Shown: positions 34,611 to 41,995 of the stretch, one piece after another
How the letters are laid out: the number at the start of each line of letters is the position of its first letter
Numbering within the stretch: the stretch's first letter is position 1
From: an uncultured Christensenella sp.
GTDB lineage: Bacteria; Bacillota; Clostridia; Christensenellales; Borkfalkiaceae
Length of the DNA stretch: 64,000 nt
Assembly: GCA_910583545.1 (NCBI GenBank)
Contig: CAJTXM010000003.1
Location: 1-64,000 of the forward strand
Reading direction: 5' to 3'
Notes under the pieces: generated by a model
Databases searched by the model: none
What the model was told of the DNA's origin: nothing
What the model saw: only the letters and a program-made list of their open reading frames with translations
Program-made: the position numbers and the translations under genes

Positions 34611-35843
34611 ATGGCAAAAAAGAACGCTATCAGCGGAAAAATTGAAATTGAAATATCGGGCGTTAAGTATACCGCAACGGTTGAGCTTAAGGAAGCCCCG
34701 AAAGCAGAAGCAAAGGAAACGCCGAAATATAAGGCGTGGGGCGTAAGAATAGACCGCACGGTCAAAGACCCCGAGAAAGCGGTCGAATACATAGGTGAAG
34801 CGCAGGGCTACGAACCCGCAAGAGGGGCAAACCCCGGAAGTTGGGAGAACCACCCCATATTCAACAAAATAAAGCCTTGCCTTATGGCAGAGGGCGGCGT
34901 TGCGATATACCTCAACCCGAACAACTACCGCCAAGCGGAAAACGGGCTGTCGGTAGACGGGCTGCGCGACTACTTCGACACAATGGTCGAGTTCGGGAAA
35001 TTGTATTACCGCATAACGCAAGACAACCGTTACACCTACGCAGAGGTTACGGACGACCCCGCGTCGCTCGAGTACGGCTTCACGGACTACGCATACAGCT
35101 ACAAAGGCAAGGTGCGCGACAAGTTCTATATCGGCGCATATAAGGGTGTAATCAAGAACGGCAAGCTCCGCTCGATATTCGGCGAACTTCCCACGGGTAA
35201 CAAGACGATCGGAGCATTCCGCAAAGCGGCGCAAGCCAACGGGACCGGGTACGAGATATTGCCTTTCAACAAGTTGACGCTTCTGCAGGTGCTGTTTTTG
35301 ATACGCTACAAGAACCTTGACAGCAGAGCTGCGCTCGGTAAGGGAGTAACGGAATCGAGCGAATACAAGGCGACGGGCGGCGCAGATACGGACGGGTTAT
35401 ACAGCGGCAGCCAAGACGGGACAAAGCAGATTAAATGCCACGGCATAGAGGACTTCTGGGGCAACGTTCTCGAATGGGTGGACGGTTTCGTTACCACCGA
35501 CAAAATCAAGATAGCGGACGGGAACTTCAACGATAAAGGCGACGGTTACGAAGCGGTCGCAGACTTGCCCGAAACGGTATACGGCGGGGTTATAACCGAC
35601 GTACACGGCAACAACAAACTCGGCTTTACACCGAAAACCACCGACGAAGATATGAACATGGGCGAGGGCTACTATTGCAACTACGGATCGACTTGGAGAA
35701 GCGAAACCGCTTATCTTGCCTGTTTCGGGGGCTATCGCTCGGATGGCGCGTATGCGGGGGCGTTCTGTTTCGCTTGCAATTATTCGACGTCGAGTGCGAC
35801 TCCGCATATCGGCGCGCGCTTGGCTTTTTGCGGTAAGGAGTAA
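34611..35843 (+). CDS. DGR target protein 2: C-type-lectin/FGE-like variable protein in the replication region
   Basis: 410 residues. Residues 1-45 are a short beta/charged lead. Residues about 46-410 are homologous to the lectin-like half of the fibre gene 59789-61030 (WGVRID, YLNPNNY, DKFYIGAYKG, TGNKTIGAFRKAAQANG, KIADGNFND.GDGYE). The last about 41 residues are a variable repeat matching the template at 61083-61205. There is no signal peptide and no collagen stalk. It lies between dnaC and a GIY-YIG gene, among early genes, so its product may be made before virion assembly. The role is unknown: late-used virion part, decoy and intracellular binder are all possible. Confidence 0.9.
   Translation: MAKKNAISGKIEIEISGVKYTATVELKEAPKAEAKETPKYKAWGVRIDRTVKDPEKAVEYIGEAQGYEPARGANPGSWENHPIFNKIKPCLMAEGGVAIYLNPNNYRQAENGLSVDGLRDYFDTMVEFGKLYYRITQDNRYTYAEVTDDPASLEYGFTDYAYSYKGKVRDKFYIGAYKGVIKNGKLRSIFGELPTGNKTIGAFRKAAQANGTGYEILPFNKLTLLQVLFLIRYKNLDSRAALGKGVTESSEYKATGGADTDGLYSGSQDGTKQIKCHGIEDFWGNVLEWVDGFVTTDKIKIADGNFNDKGDGYEAVADLPETVYGGVITDVHGNNKLGFTPKTTDEDMNMGEGYYCNYGSTWRSETAYLACFGGYRSDGAYAGAFCFACNYSTSSATPHIGARLAFCGKE
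35706..35828 (+). repeat. DGR variable repeat 2 (VR2)
   Basis: Aligns without gaps to the template 61083-61205 (offset 25377). I count 20 differences, 18 at template adenines; the others are C to G at template position 61095 and T to G at 61200. Of eight template AAT codons seven are changed (to Tyr, Asp, Tyr, Ala, Ser, Thr, His). Confidence 0.93.
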
Positions 35844-35845
35844 CA

Positions 35846-36424
35846 ATGCCGACGAATTGGAAACAGCTTAAAGCCATTGAAGCAAAGAACAAAAAGCGCA
35901 TACTTGAGATTTGCCCGAGCGCAAACGACGAAAGCGGAATATACGTATTTCAGCGATACGAGGGCGAATTCAAATACGCATACATAGGACAAGCAAAGCA
36001 CCTGCTGACGAGGCTCGCCCAACATTTGAACGGCTACCAACATATCGACCTTTCAATTAAGCGGCACGGGCTATACAGCAAAGAGAACCCGACGGGTTGG
36101 CAAGTAGTATGCGCAAACTACCCCGAAGATGCGCTCGACGATACCGAGCGGCAACTGATAGCAACATACGCAAACCGGGGCTACCAACTGCGCAACAAGA
36201 CCGCAGGCGGGCAAGATAGCGGGAAGTTTGGCATTGACGACAACCGCCCCGCAAAAGGCTACCACGACGGCTTGCAACAAGGCTACGAGAACGCCAGAAA
36301 GGAAGTCAAGCATTTATTCGACTTACATCTTACGGCGGTTATAAAGGCAAATAAGCCCAACAAAACGCAAGAAAAAGCGTTACAAAAATTCTACGATTTC
36401 ATTAACGGAGGAACGAAAAAATGA
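35846..36424 (+). CDS. GIY-YIG nuclease-domain protein
   Basis: 192 residues. GIYVFQRYEGEFKYAYIGQAKHLLTRLAQHL carries the GIY...YIG pair and following Arg; a later TERQLIATYANRGYQLRNKTAGGQ segment holds the conserved Glu and Asn. The C-terminus is helical. It could be a homing or structure-specific nuclease. It starts 2 nt after the DGR target 2 gene and overlaps the clamp gene by ATGA. Confidence 0.82.
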   Translation: MPTNWKQLKAIEAKNKKRILEICPSANDESGIYVFQRYEGEFKYAYIGQAKHLLTRLAQHLNGYQHIDLSIKRHGLYSKENPTGWQVVCANYPEDALDDTERQLIATYANRGYQLRNKTAGGQDSGKFGIDDNRPAKGYHDGLQQGYENARKEVKHLFDLHLTAVIKANKPNKTQEKALQKFYDFINGGTKK

Positions 36425-37020
36425 AACAGCTCACATTGAGCGAAAGCGAATTCAAAGACCTACTCGACGGAGTAAAGCATTCCGTCGCAACCGACGACAG
36501 CCGCCCCGTGCTTCAGTATATACGCATTGAGGTGGAGAAGAACAAAATCACGGCATACACGCTCGACGGGTACAGAGCGTCGCGGTTCGTAATTAACCGC
36601 AAGACCGATAACCCCGACGAGTTCGTCTGCTACATAAAGCCCGTACCCTTTAAGGAAACCAAAAGCGGAACAAGGCAAGTCTTTATTACGCTCGACGAGA
36701 AGTCGACGACTTCGGTGCAGTACGAAACAGAGTACGGCGAAATCGTTTACCGTTTCAATACCAGAGGGAGCGAGTTCCCGAACATTGCGCAGATATATGC
36801 GGACGCAGAGGAACACGATCGGGAAACGGGAATCAACGCCAAATACCTCGCCCAAGCCATGCAGGCGTTAGCGAAAGTAGACGAGGGGCGCAACCATTTA
36901 GCGACCATTGAGGGGAAAGAGAACGCAACCCGCCCCGTGCTTTTCAAAGCCATAAACAGCGACTACGAAAACACGCAGCTCATACTGCCCGTACGACTTG
37001 TCGGAGGTAAAAACAAATGA
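36421..37020 (+). CDS. Two-domain DNA sliding clamp (DnaN-like)
   Basis: 199 residues against about 370 for bacterial DnaN. RPVLQYIRIEVEKNKITAYTLDGYRASRFVI matches the start of beta-clamp domain 2. GSEFPNIAQIYADAE and the following helix match the domain 2-3 junction. TRPVLFKAINSDYENTQLILPVRL matches the C-terminal domain 3 end (usual MPMRL). Domain 1 is absent. A two-domain monomer would need to trimerise, like PCNA, to close a ring. Likely boosts replication or couples late transcription. Confidence 0.82.
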   Translation: MKQLTLSESEFKDLLDGVKHSVATDDSRPVLQYIRIEVEKNKITAYTLDGYRASRFVINRKTDNPDEFVCYIKPVPFKETKSGTRQVFITLDEKSTTSVQYETEYGEIVYRFNTRGSEFPNIAQIYADAEEHDRETGINAKYLAQAMQALAKVDEGRNHLATIEGKENATRPVLFKAINSDYENTQLILPVRLVGGKNK

Positions 37021-37760
37021 TACGAATTATCGACGACCAAACGAAAAAGTTTATCGATTTCTTAAATCAGAACTATGGCACGGAAGCCGAGTGCATAGTT
37101 TCGGTTTTTAACTGCCAAGACAGCGTCTGTGTGAGCGAGGACGGGAAAGAAGAGCAAAGCCTTTTTATACCGGAAGCTGACCTCGTAATGCTGACGACCG
37201 AGAAGCCGACGAACGGCATATTTGACAGCGCAGGAAACCCCGCCCCGAAGTTCTACGAGGAAAATTACACGCTTATCAAATTAGCGCACGAATACGGTCA
37301 TTTTTTGCAGAAGTACGGGAAACTTCCAAATCCCGAAGATTTGGAAGAAAACGAAAAGGTTGCGGACAGCTTCGCCCAGAAAGCGGTTAAAGAATTTTTA
37401 AGGTGGGACGCTATAAAAGCGGACGAGCAGAAGCCAATACGTCAATGGCAAAAAGAAATACACCAAAACGCAATCGACCACGGGTGGTGGGACAAGCCGA
37501 GAATGCCGGGGGAATTGCTAATGCTCGTCGTTTCGGAGGTTTCGGAGGCGTTCGAGGAAGTAAGAAACAACCACGCAATGACCGAAACTTACTACTCCGA
37601 AAAAGGCAAAATGGAGGGTGTACCAAGCGAGCTTGCGGACATTGTAATTCGCGTAATGGATTTATCGGAATACTATGGAATCGACCTCGAAAAAGCGATT
37701 GCAGAAAAACACGAATTCAACAAAAGGCGTCCATTCAAGCACGGTGGCAAAGCGTTGTAA
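37017..37760 (+). CDS. Fusion of a HExxH metallopeptidase-like domain and MazG-like pyrophosphohydrolase
   Basis: 247 residues. Residues 1 to about 130 contain HEYGHFLQKYGK with a downstream ENEKVADSFA, a gluzincin-like pattern seen in ImmA-type phage proteins. Residues about 140-247 are MazG-like: NAIDHGWWD, LMLVVSEVSEAFEEVR and ELADIVIRVMDLSEYYGIDLEKAI, the metal-binding EExxE/ExxD core. MazG enzymes hydrolyse NTPs or lower ppGpp. The peptidase part might cleave a regulator. ATGA overlap with the clamp gene. Confidence 0.82.
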   Translation: MIRIIDDQTKKFIDFLNQNYGTEAECIVSVFNCQDSVCVSEDGKEEQSLFIPEADLVMLTTEKPTNGIFDSAGNPAPKFYEENYTLIKLAHEYGHFLQKYGKLPNPEDLEENEKVADSFAQKAVKEFLRWDAIKADEQKPIRQWQKEIHQNAIDHGWWDKPRMPGELLMLVVSEVSEAFEEVRNNHAMTETYYSEKGKMEGVPSELADIVIRVMDLSEYYGIDLEKAIAEKHEFNKRRPFKHGGKAL

Positions 37761-37775
37761 GCGGGAGGGCGCAAA

Positions 37776-38402
37776 ATGAAATGCAGTTACTATTGCAACG
37801 GGTATTGCTTCTGGAGCGGCGATACGGGTGCGGTTTGCGACAAAATAGCTTACGGGACACATAAGTGCATAAAAGACGGTTACTGTCCGAAAGAGCAAAA
37901 CGACCGAGAGCTTAAAGAACACGCCAACGCCATTATTGCCGAAGAAGAACAGAAAAGGCGGGAACGGTTCTTATTCCGTGGGAAAGACAAAGACGACGGG
38001 AAATGGTACGAGGGGGCATACAGAGCATACGACGACACAACATACTGCTTCAAAGAGGACTACGACCGCCACCCCGAAAATACGCACCACACAATCGTTT
38101 TTTCACGTATGACTGATTGGGGTTTGCCGAACCAACACTTACAATCCGAGGTTATACCTGAAACTGTCGGACAGTATACGGGCTTGCAAGACAAGAACGG
38201 GAAAAAGATATTCGAGGGCGATATTGTAAAAGTAACAAGGTCAAACAACGGCTACTCGCCATACACGCAAACGTGTGTGGTGCAGTACGACCCCCGCTCC
38301 GCTTCCTACGATTTCTACGACTACTGCGGCGACATAGACAGCGTAGAGGTTCTCGGCAATATATTCGACAACCCCGAACTTTTGAGGGGCGGCAAAAAAT
38401 GA
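37776..38402 (+). CDS. YopX-family protein with N-terminal cysteine-rich extension
   Basis: 208 residues. From about 65 on it follows YopX (RFLFRGKDKDDGKWYEGAY, VIPETVGQYTGLQDKNGKKIFEGDIVKV, EVLGNIFDNPELL), a common phage family of unknown function. The first about 45 residues add eight cysteines in zinc-finger-like spacing (CSYYCNGYC, CDK, CIKDGYC). Confidence 0.88.
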   Translation: MKCSYYCNGYCFWSGDTGAVCDKIAYGTHKCIKDGYCPKEQNDRELKEHANAIIAEEEQKRRERFLFRGKDKDDGKWYEGAYRAYDDTTYCFKEDYDRHPENTHHTIVFSRMTDWGLPNQHLQSEVIPETVGQYTGLQDKNGKKIFEGDIVKVTRSNNGYSPYTQTCVVQYDPRSASYDFYDYCGDIDSVEVLGNIFDNPELLRGGKK

Positions 38403-38692
38403 GCAAAGCAAAGCAGCTTCCGCTCTGCCCAGAGTTAGAGCAAATACCAGACGAGAAGAAAAAAGCCGACCGGCGCAAGAAAGAGAAGTGGCAAAAGGCA
38501 TTTCAAGCGTACAGCGATAAAAAGGCGCAAGACGATACAACGCCGAGCGGTAAATGCGGGTATATGGACTTTTGCGACTATTGCACCGACAACAGCTATG
38601 GCAGACCCTGCGTCCGGGCGTTTAACGAATGGGCGCGGGCGAACCATATACAAGCCGATTACGACGACTTCGATTTTTCAAAGTATATATGA
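38399..38692 (+). CDS. Small phage protein with cysteine cluster
   Basis: 97 residues from ATG 38399 (ATGA overlap with the YopX gene). Lys/Glu-rich first half, then CGYMDFCDYCTDNSYGRPC, a possible zinc site, and an acidic aromatic tail. No family recognised. Its stop overlaps the methyltransferase start. Confidence 0.65.
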   Translation: MSKAKQLPLCPELEQIPDEKKKADRRKKEKWQKAFQAYSDKKAQDDTTPSGKCGYMDFCDYCTDNSYGRPCVRAFNEWARANHIQADYDDFDFSKYI

Positions 38693-40185
38693 AGCAAATG
38701 AGTTTTTTTGACGGGACGCAGAAGTTCCGCAACGATAAGCCGATACGCCTTATTGAGCTATTCGCCGGGTATGGAAGCCAAGCACTCGCGCTGAAATACC
38801 TCGGCGTTCAGTTCGAGCATTACCGCATAAGCGAGTGGGCGACAAAGTCAATTCAAGCGTACAAGGACTTACACGCCACGGACGACCGCACGGACTACTC
38901 GCAAGGGTTAACACTCGCCAAGATAAAAGCGTGGCTTACGGGCAAAATATCGACCGATTACAGCACCCCCGCAACCGCAGAGCAAATCGGGCGGTTCAGC
39001 GAAAAGACCGCCCGAACACTGTACAACAATATGCGAGCGACGAGGAATATCGGAAGCATAACGCAAGCAACCGCCGACGACTTGGCGATCGTAAATACCG
39101 CAGAATTCCTTTACATAATGACGTATTCGTTTCCTTGTCAAGATTTGAGTGCGGCGGGCAATGGCGCAGGAATGAGCAAAGGCAGCGGGACGCGGAGCGG
39201 GCTACTTTGGGAAGTAGAAAGGCTTTTGAACGAAATCGCCCGCGGGGGGGGGTACGACCTGCCTCAAGTATTGCTTATGGAGAACGTACCCCAAGTTATA
39301 GGCGGCGGTGCGATAGCCGACTTCGTACAATGGCGAGAGTTCCTCGAGGGGTTGGGCTACAAGAACTACACGCAGCTTATGAACGCCAAAGGCTACGGAA
39401 TACCGCAAAACCGAAACCGCTGCTTTATGGTAAGCATTCTCGGCGACTACGATTACATATTCCCGCCAGAACTACCGCTCCAATACCGTTTGAAAGATTT
39501 TATCGAGCGCAGAGTTGACGAAAAGTATTACATATCGGACGAGGCGGCGGAAAAGCTAAAAGAACAAATAACGATCGCAGAAAGCACAACCGTTTACGCC
39601 ACACGCAAGCGCATTGATAAAATCGACACGGAGGTTGCAAAGACGCTATGCGCGAGAGATTACAAAGGCTTCGGGACGGGTTTTGACACAATGAATGCAG
39701 TCGTCGAAGTGAAGTGCGAGCAGGTCGGAATGTTAAGCGGCGGGAAGTGGGACAAACTACACGACATAAGCCGCAGGGTCTACGGTATAGACGGGTTGTC
39801 GCCGACGGTACACACGGCGGGTGGAGGACAGCAAGAATTGAAAATTGCAGAGCCTACCGCCTACGACGAGCAAAACGGCTACTTACGCAAAGACGGGACG
39901 GTCGGGACGCTAACGACGGACGGGAACAGCCCAAAACACAATAATCGCGTAGTTGAGCTAAATTACCGCATACGAAAGCTGACCGAGCGGGAGTGTTTCC
40001 GCTTAATGGGCGTAAAGAGCGAGGACTTCGAGCGGATCGCAAAAAAGCAATCAATGTCGAGCCTTTACCATTTGGCGGGCGATAGCATAGTAACCGCTTG
40101 CCTTATGGCGATATTCGGGCTATTGCTCGAGGTCGACTACAAGCAAAAAATTACAGAGCTAACGGAGGAGCTGAAAGAAAAGTGA
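38689..40185 (+). CDS. C5-cytosine DNA methyltransferase
   Basis: 498 residues from ATG 38689. Motifs in order: I (LIELFAGYGSQALAL), IV with catalytic Cys150 (SFPCQDLSAAG), VI (LLMENVPQ), VIII (GYGIPQNRNRCFMVS), and IX/X (RKLTERECFRLMGV, LAGDSIV). It methylates cytosine C5 in the phage genome, probably to evade host restriction. No cognate restriction gene is seen. The longer-than-usual region between VIII and IX would hold the target-recognition domain. A G9 run (39244-39252) encodes three glycines and keeps the frame. Confidence 0.93.
   Translation: MKQMSFFDGTQKFRNDKPIRLIELFAGYGSQALALKYLGVQFEHYRISEWATKSIQAYKDLHATDDRTDYSQGLTLAKIKAWLTGKISTDYSTPATAEQIGRFSEKTARTLYNNMRATRNIGSITQATADDLAIVNTAEFLYIMTYSFPCQDLSAAGNGAGMSKGSGTRSGLLWEVERLLNEIARGGGYDLPQVLLMENVPQVIGGGAIADFVQWREFLEGLGYKNYTQLMNAKGYGIPQNRNRCFMVSILGDYDYIFPPELPLQYRLKDFIERRVDEKYYISDEAAEKLKEQITIAESTTVYATRKRIDKIDTEVAKTLCARDYKGFGTGFDTMNAVVEVKCEQVGMLSGGKWDKLHDISRRVYGIDGLSPTVHTAGGGQQELKIAEPTAYDEQNGYLRKDGTVGTLTTDGNSPKHNNRVVELNYRIRKLTERECFRLMGVKSEDFERIAKKQSMSSLYHLAGDSIVTACLMAIFGLLLEVDYKQKITELTEELKEK
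39244..39252 (+). repeat. G9 homopolymer inside the C5 methyltransferase
   Basis: Nine G residues in frame (Gly186-188), between motif IV and motif VI. Gain or loss of one G would truncate the enzyme. Confidence 0.85.
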
Positions 40186-40391
40186 AATACGTAGACACCC
40201 CGTGCGGAAAGGCGGTAATGCCCGCTGCATTTGAGGAAGAAATCGAGCGAATGACAGACGACGAGCTTATACAGAAGCTAATCGAGGATGAACGCAAATC
40301 ACCCCACGGCTTTATCGACCCGTTCAAATTACAGTTCGTAAGGGACCGGGGGCTGTACGCCGAGTACATAAGGGCGAGGGCAAAACAATGA
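40182..40391 (+). CDS. Small phage protein, unknown function
   Basis: 69 residues from GTG 40182, overlapping the methyltransferase stop (GTGA). Acidic, helical, no recognised domain. It ends in an ATGA overlap with the following tiny membrane peptide. Confidence 0.6.
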   Translation: MKYVDTPCGKAVMPAAFEEEIERMTDDELIQKLIEDERKSPHGFIDPFKLQFVRDRGLYAEYIRARAKQ

Positions 40392-40459
40392 AGCGCAAAA
40401 TTTTATTGATAATTGCAGTTTCGATTATGCCGATTTTGTTTTTATCGGTGGCGAGATAG
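40388..40459 (+). CDS. Possible 23-residue membrane peptide
   Basis: ATGA-coupled frame encoding MKRKILLIIAVSIMPILFLS and three more residues: a basic start followed by one transmembrane helix. Too short for similarity support. The coupling overlap and the AGGAGG for the next gene just beyond its stop make translation plausible. Confidence 0.4.
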   Translation: MKRKILLIIAVSIMPILFLSVAR

Positions 40460-40468
40460 GAGGCAGGA

Positions 40469-41443
40469 ATGCGAATCGGACTATACGACGCAGACAAAAC
40501 GAAATACCCAAATCTTCCGCTTATGAAGATATCGGCGTGGCACAAAGCGCAGGGCGACAGCGTAGAATTTGTTTCTCCGGTTGAAACGCTATCAAGGCAC
40601 TACGACAAAATATACATAAGCAAAGTTTTCGGCGACGAATACAGCGATTTCAAAAATTACCAAATGCGGGCAGACGAAATCGTCTACGGAGGGACGGGTT
40701 TTGCAATCACGATTGAGAACGGAAAAGAAGTATATCACAAAGACCGCGACCCGAACCTCCCGCCAGAGATTGAGCATATATACCCAGATTACGAGCTGTA
40801 CCCAGAGCTTACGAAAAATACGGCTTACGGTTTCCTTACACGGGGCTGCTGTAACAATTGCGGGTTTTGCATAGTAAGCAAAAAAGAGGGGTTATGCAGT
40901 ACAAAGGTCGCCGACCTTTCGGAGTTTTGGAGAGGGCAGAAAAATATAGAGCTGCTCGACGCAAACCTACTCGCCTGCAAAGACCGCGCGGAATTGATAG
41001 GTCAGCTTTCGGCAAGCCGGGCGTGGGTAAATTTCAGTCAAGGGCTTGACGCGCGGTTTATAACGCAAGAGGTCGCCGAGCTTCTAACGACAGTAAAGAC
41101 AAAGCGGGTGCATTTCGCATTTGACTTTATGAAGAACGAAAAGGCGATAAAGCGCGGGCTTGAAATCTACAAGCGGGTCAGCAACCTTTCGGACGATAAA
41201 GCCATTGTCTATATACTAACAAACTACGACACAACGATCGTCGACGACCTATACCGCGTAAATTTAGTGCGCGCCCTTGGGTATTTGCCCGACGTAAGAA
41301 TATACCGAAAGCCGACAGCTCCGCAGGTTCTAAAAGACTTGCAGCGGTGGTGCAATAACAGAATTATATTCCGCACGTGCGAGTTTATGGACTACATACC
41401 GAGAGCGGACGGAAAGACGATAAAAGAGCTTTATTTTTCATAG
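40469..41443 (+). CDS. Phage radical SAM protein
   Basis: 324 residues. Cys127-x3-Cys131-x2-Cys134 (RGCCNNCGFC) is the 4Fe-4S/SAM motif, set unusually far from the N-terminus behind a region rich in Asp, Tyr and Lys that resembles a B12-type Rossmann lead. A TIM-barrel-like remainder includes VNFSQGLDARF and KRVHFAFDFMKNE. The substrate is unknown; nucleotide or protein modification is possible. It is flanked by DNA methyltransferases and a SAM synthetase, all using SAM. Confidence 0.82.
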   Translation: MRIGLYDADKTKYPNLPLMKISAWHKAQGDSVEFVSPVETLSRHYDKIYISKVFGDEYSDFKNYQMRADEIVYGGTGFAITIENGKEVYHKDRDPNLPPEIEHIYPDYELYPELTKNTAYGFLTRGCCNNCGFCIVSKKEGLCSTKVADLSEFWRGQKNIELLDANLLACKDRAELIGQLSASRAWVNFSQGLDARFITQEVAELLTTVKTKRVHFAFDFMKNEKAIKRGLEIYKRVSNLSDDKAIVYILTNYDTTIVDDLYRVNLVRALGYLPDVRIYRKPTAPQVLKDLQRWCNNRIIFRTCEFMDYIPRADGKTIKELYFS

Positions 41444-41455
41444 GAGAATAACACA

Positions 41456-41860
41456 ATGCTTACAAAAAGAATACGCGGACAAATCGAGTGGCACTTCAAG
41501 AACTACAACGCTGATATAGCGTTATACAACGAGAAAGTGCGGGACATATTGGAATCGGGGCTTACGCCGAATTACGGCGGGGTCGGGAGCGGCGGTAACA
41601 GCATAAGCAGCCCGACCGAAGCAAAGGCGATTAAACTATACGAACTCGACGCAGAGCAGTCGTGGGCGACGGTGGTGCGCAATACCTTTATAGCGTTTCG
41701 GTTCGAGCCGGAATACAAGGTTATGTGCGAATTGTACATAAAGGGGCGCAAGCTAAAAGAATTGCTTTGCGACGGGCTATGGGAAACGACCTTTTACCGT
41801 TGGCGCGACCATTGGCTCGAATACGCATACAAATGGGCAAAGAAGTTCGGGCTTTTGTAA
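41456..41860 (+). CDS. ArpU/RinA-like late transcription regulator
   Basis: 134 residues. Basic N-terminus, a Gly/Ser-rich linker, then a sigma-region-4-like helix set (YELDAEQSWATVVRNTFIAFRFEPEYKVMCELYIKGRKLKELL and a recognition helix with TTFYRWRDHWLEY). Position just before the late promoter and terminase block is where ArpU/RinA regulators sit in Firmicutes phages. It probably activates 41913 or allows read-through of the terminator at 41952. Confidence 0.78.
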   Translation: MLTKRIRGQIEWHFKNYNADIALYNEKVRDILESGLTPNYGGVGSGGNSISSPTEAKAIKLYELDAEQSWATVVRNTFIAFRFEPEYKVMCELYIKGRKLKELLCDGLWETTFYRWRDHWLEYAYKWAKKFGLL

Positions 41861-41907
41861 AAAAATATTCGTTACACACAAAGCCTGCGTGTAAATAGCC
41901 GATTTTA

Positions 41908-41918
41908 TGTGATATAAT
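41908..41918 (+). promoter_or_regulatory. Candidate late promoter (extended -10)
   Basis: TGA then TATAAT (41913-41918), an extended -10. There is no good -35 at the right distance (TGTAAA only), which fits an activator-dependent promoter. It lies in the only sizeable gap of the phage left half, before the ParB-methyltransferase, SAM synthetase and terminase genes. Confidence 0.65.
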
Positions 41919-41951
41919 ATTATCGTTGAAAATTTTACCAACAGCAACCTC

Positions 41952-41982
41952 GCCCCGAGAAAAGCGGCGGGGTTTTGTTTTT
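41952..41982 (+). terminator. Promoter-proximal terminator/attenuator of the late operon
   Basis: CCCCG (41953-41957) pairs with CGGGG (41968-41972) across a 10-nt loop, followed by TTTTGTTTTT. Lying about 30 nt after the promoter and before the first late gene, it may be the early-operon terminator and also a late attenuator. Confidence 0.6.
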
Positions 41983-41995
41983 GAGGGAGTACAGA

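Noticed and set aside
35822..35870. Hairpin after VR2 like that after VR1
   Set aside because: Only 3-4 bp pairings could be found.
39244..39252. Frameshift in the C5 methyltransferase
   Set aside because: Nine G keep the frame open with all motifs on both sides, so the gene is intact in this sequence.
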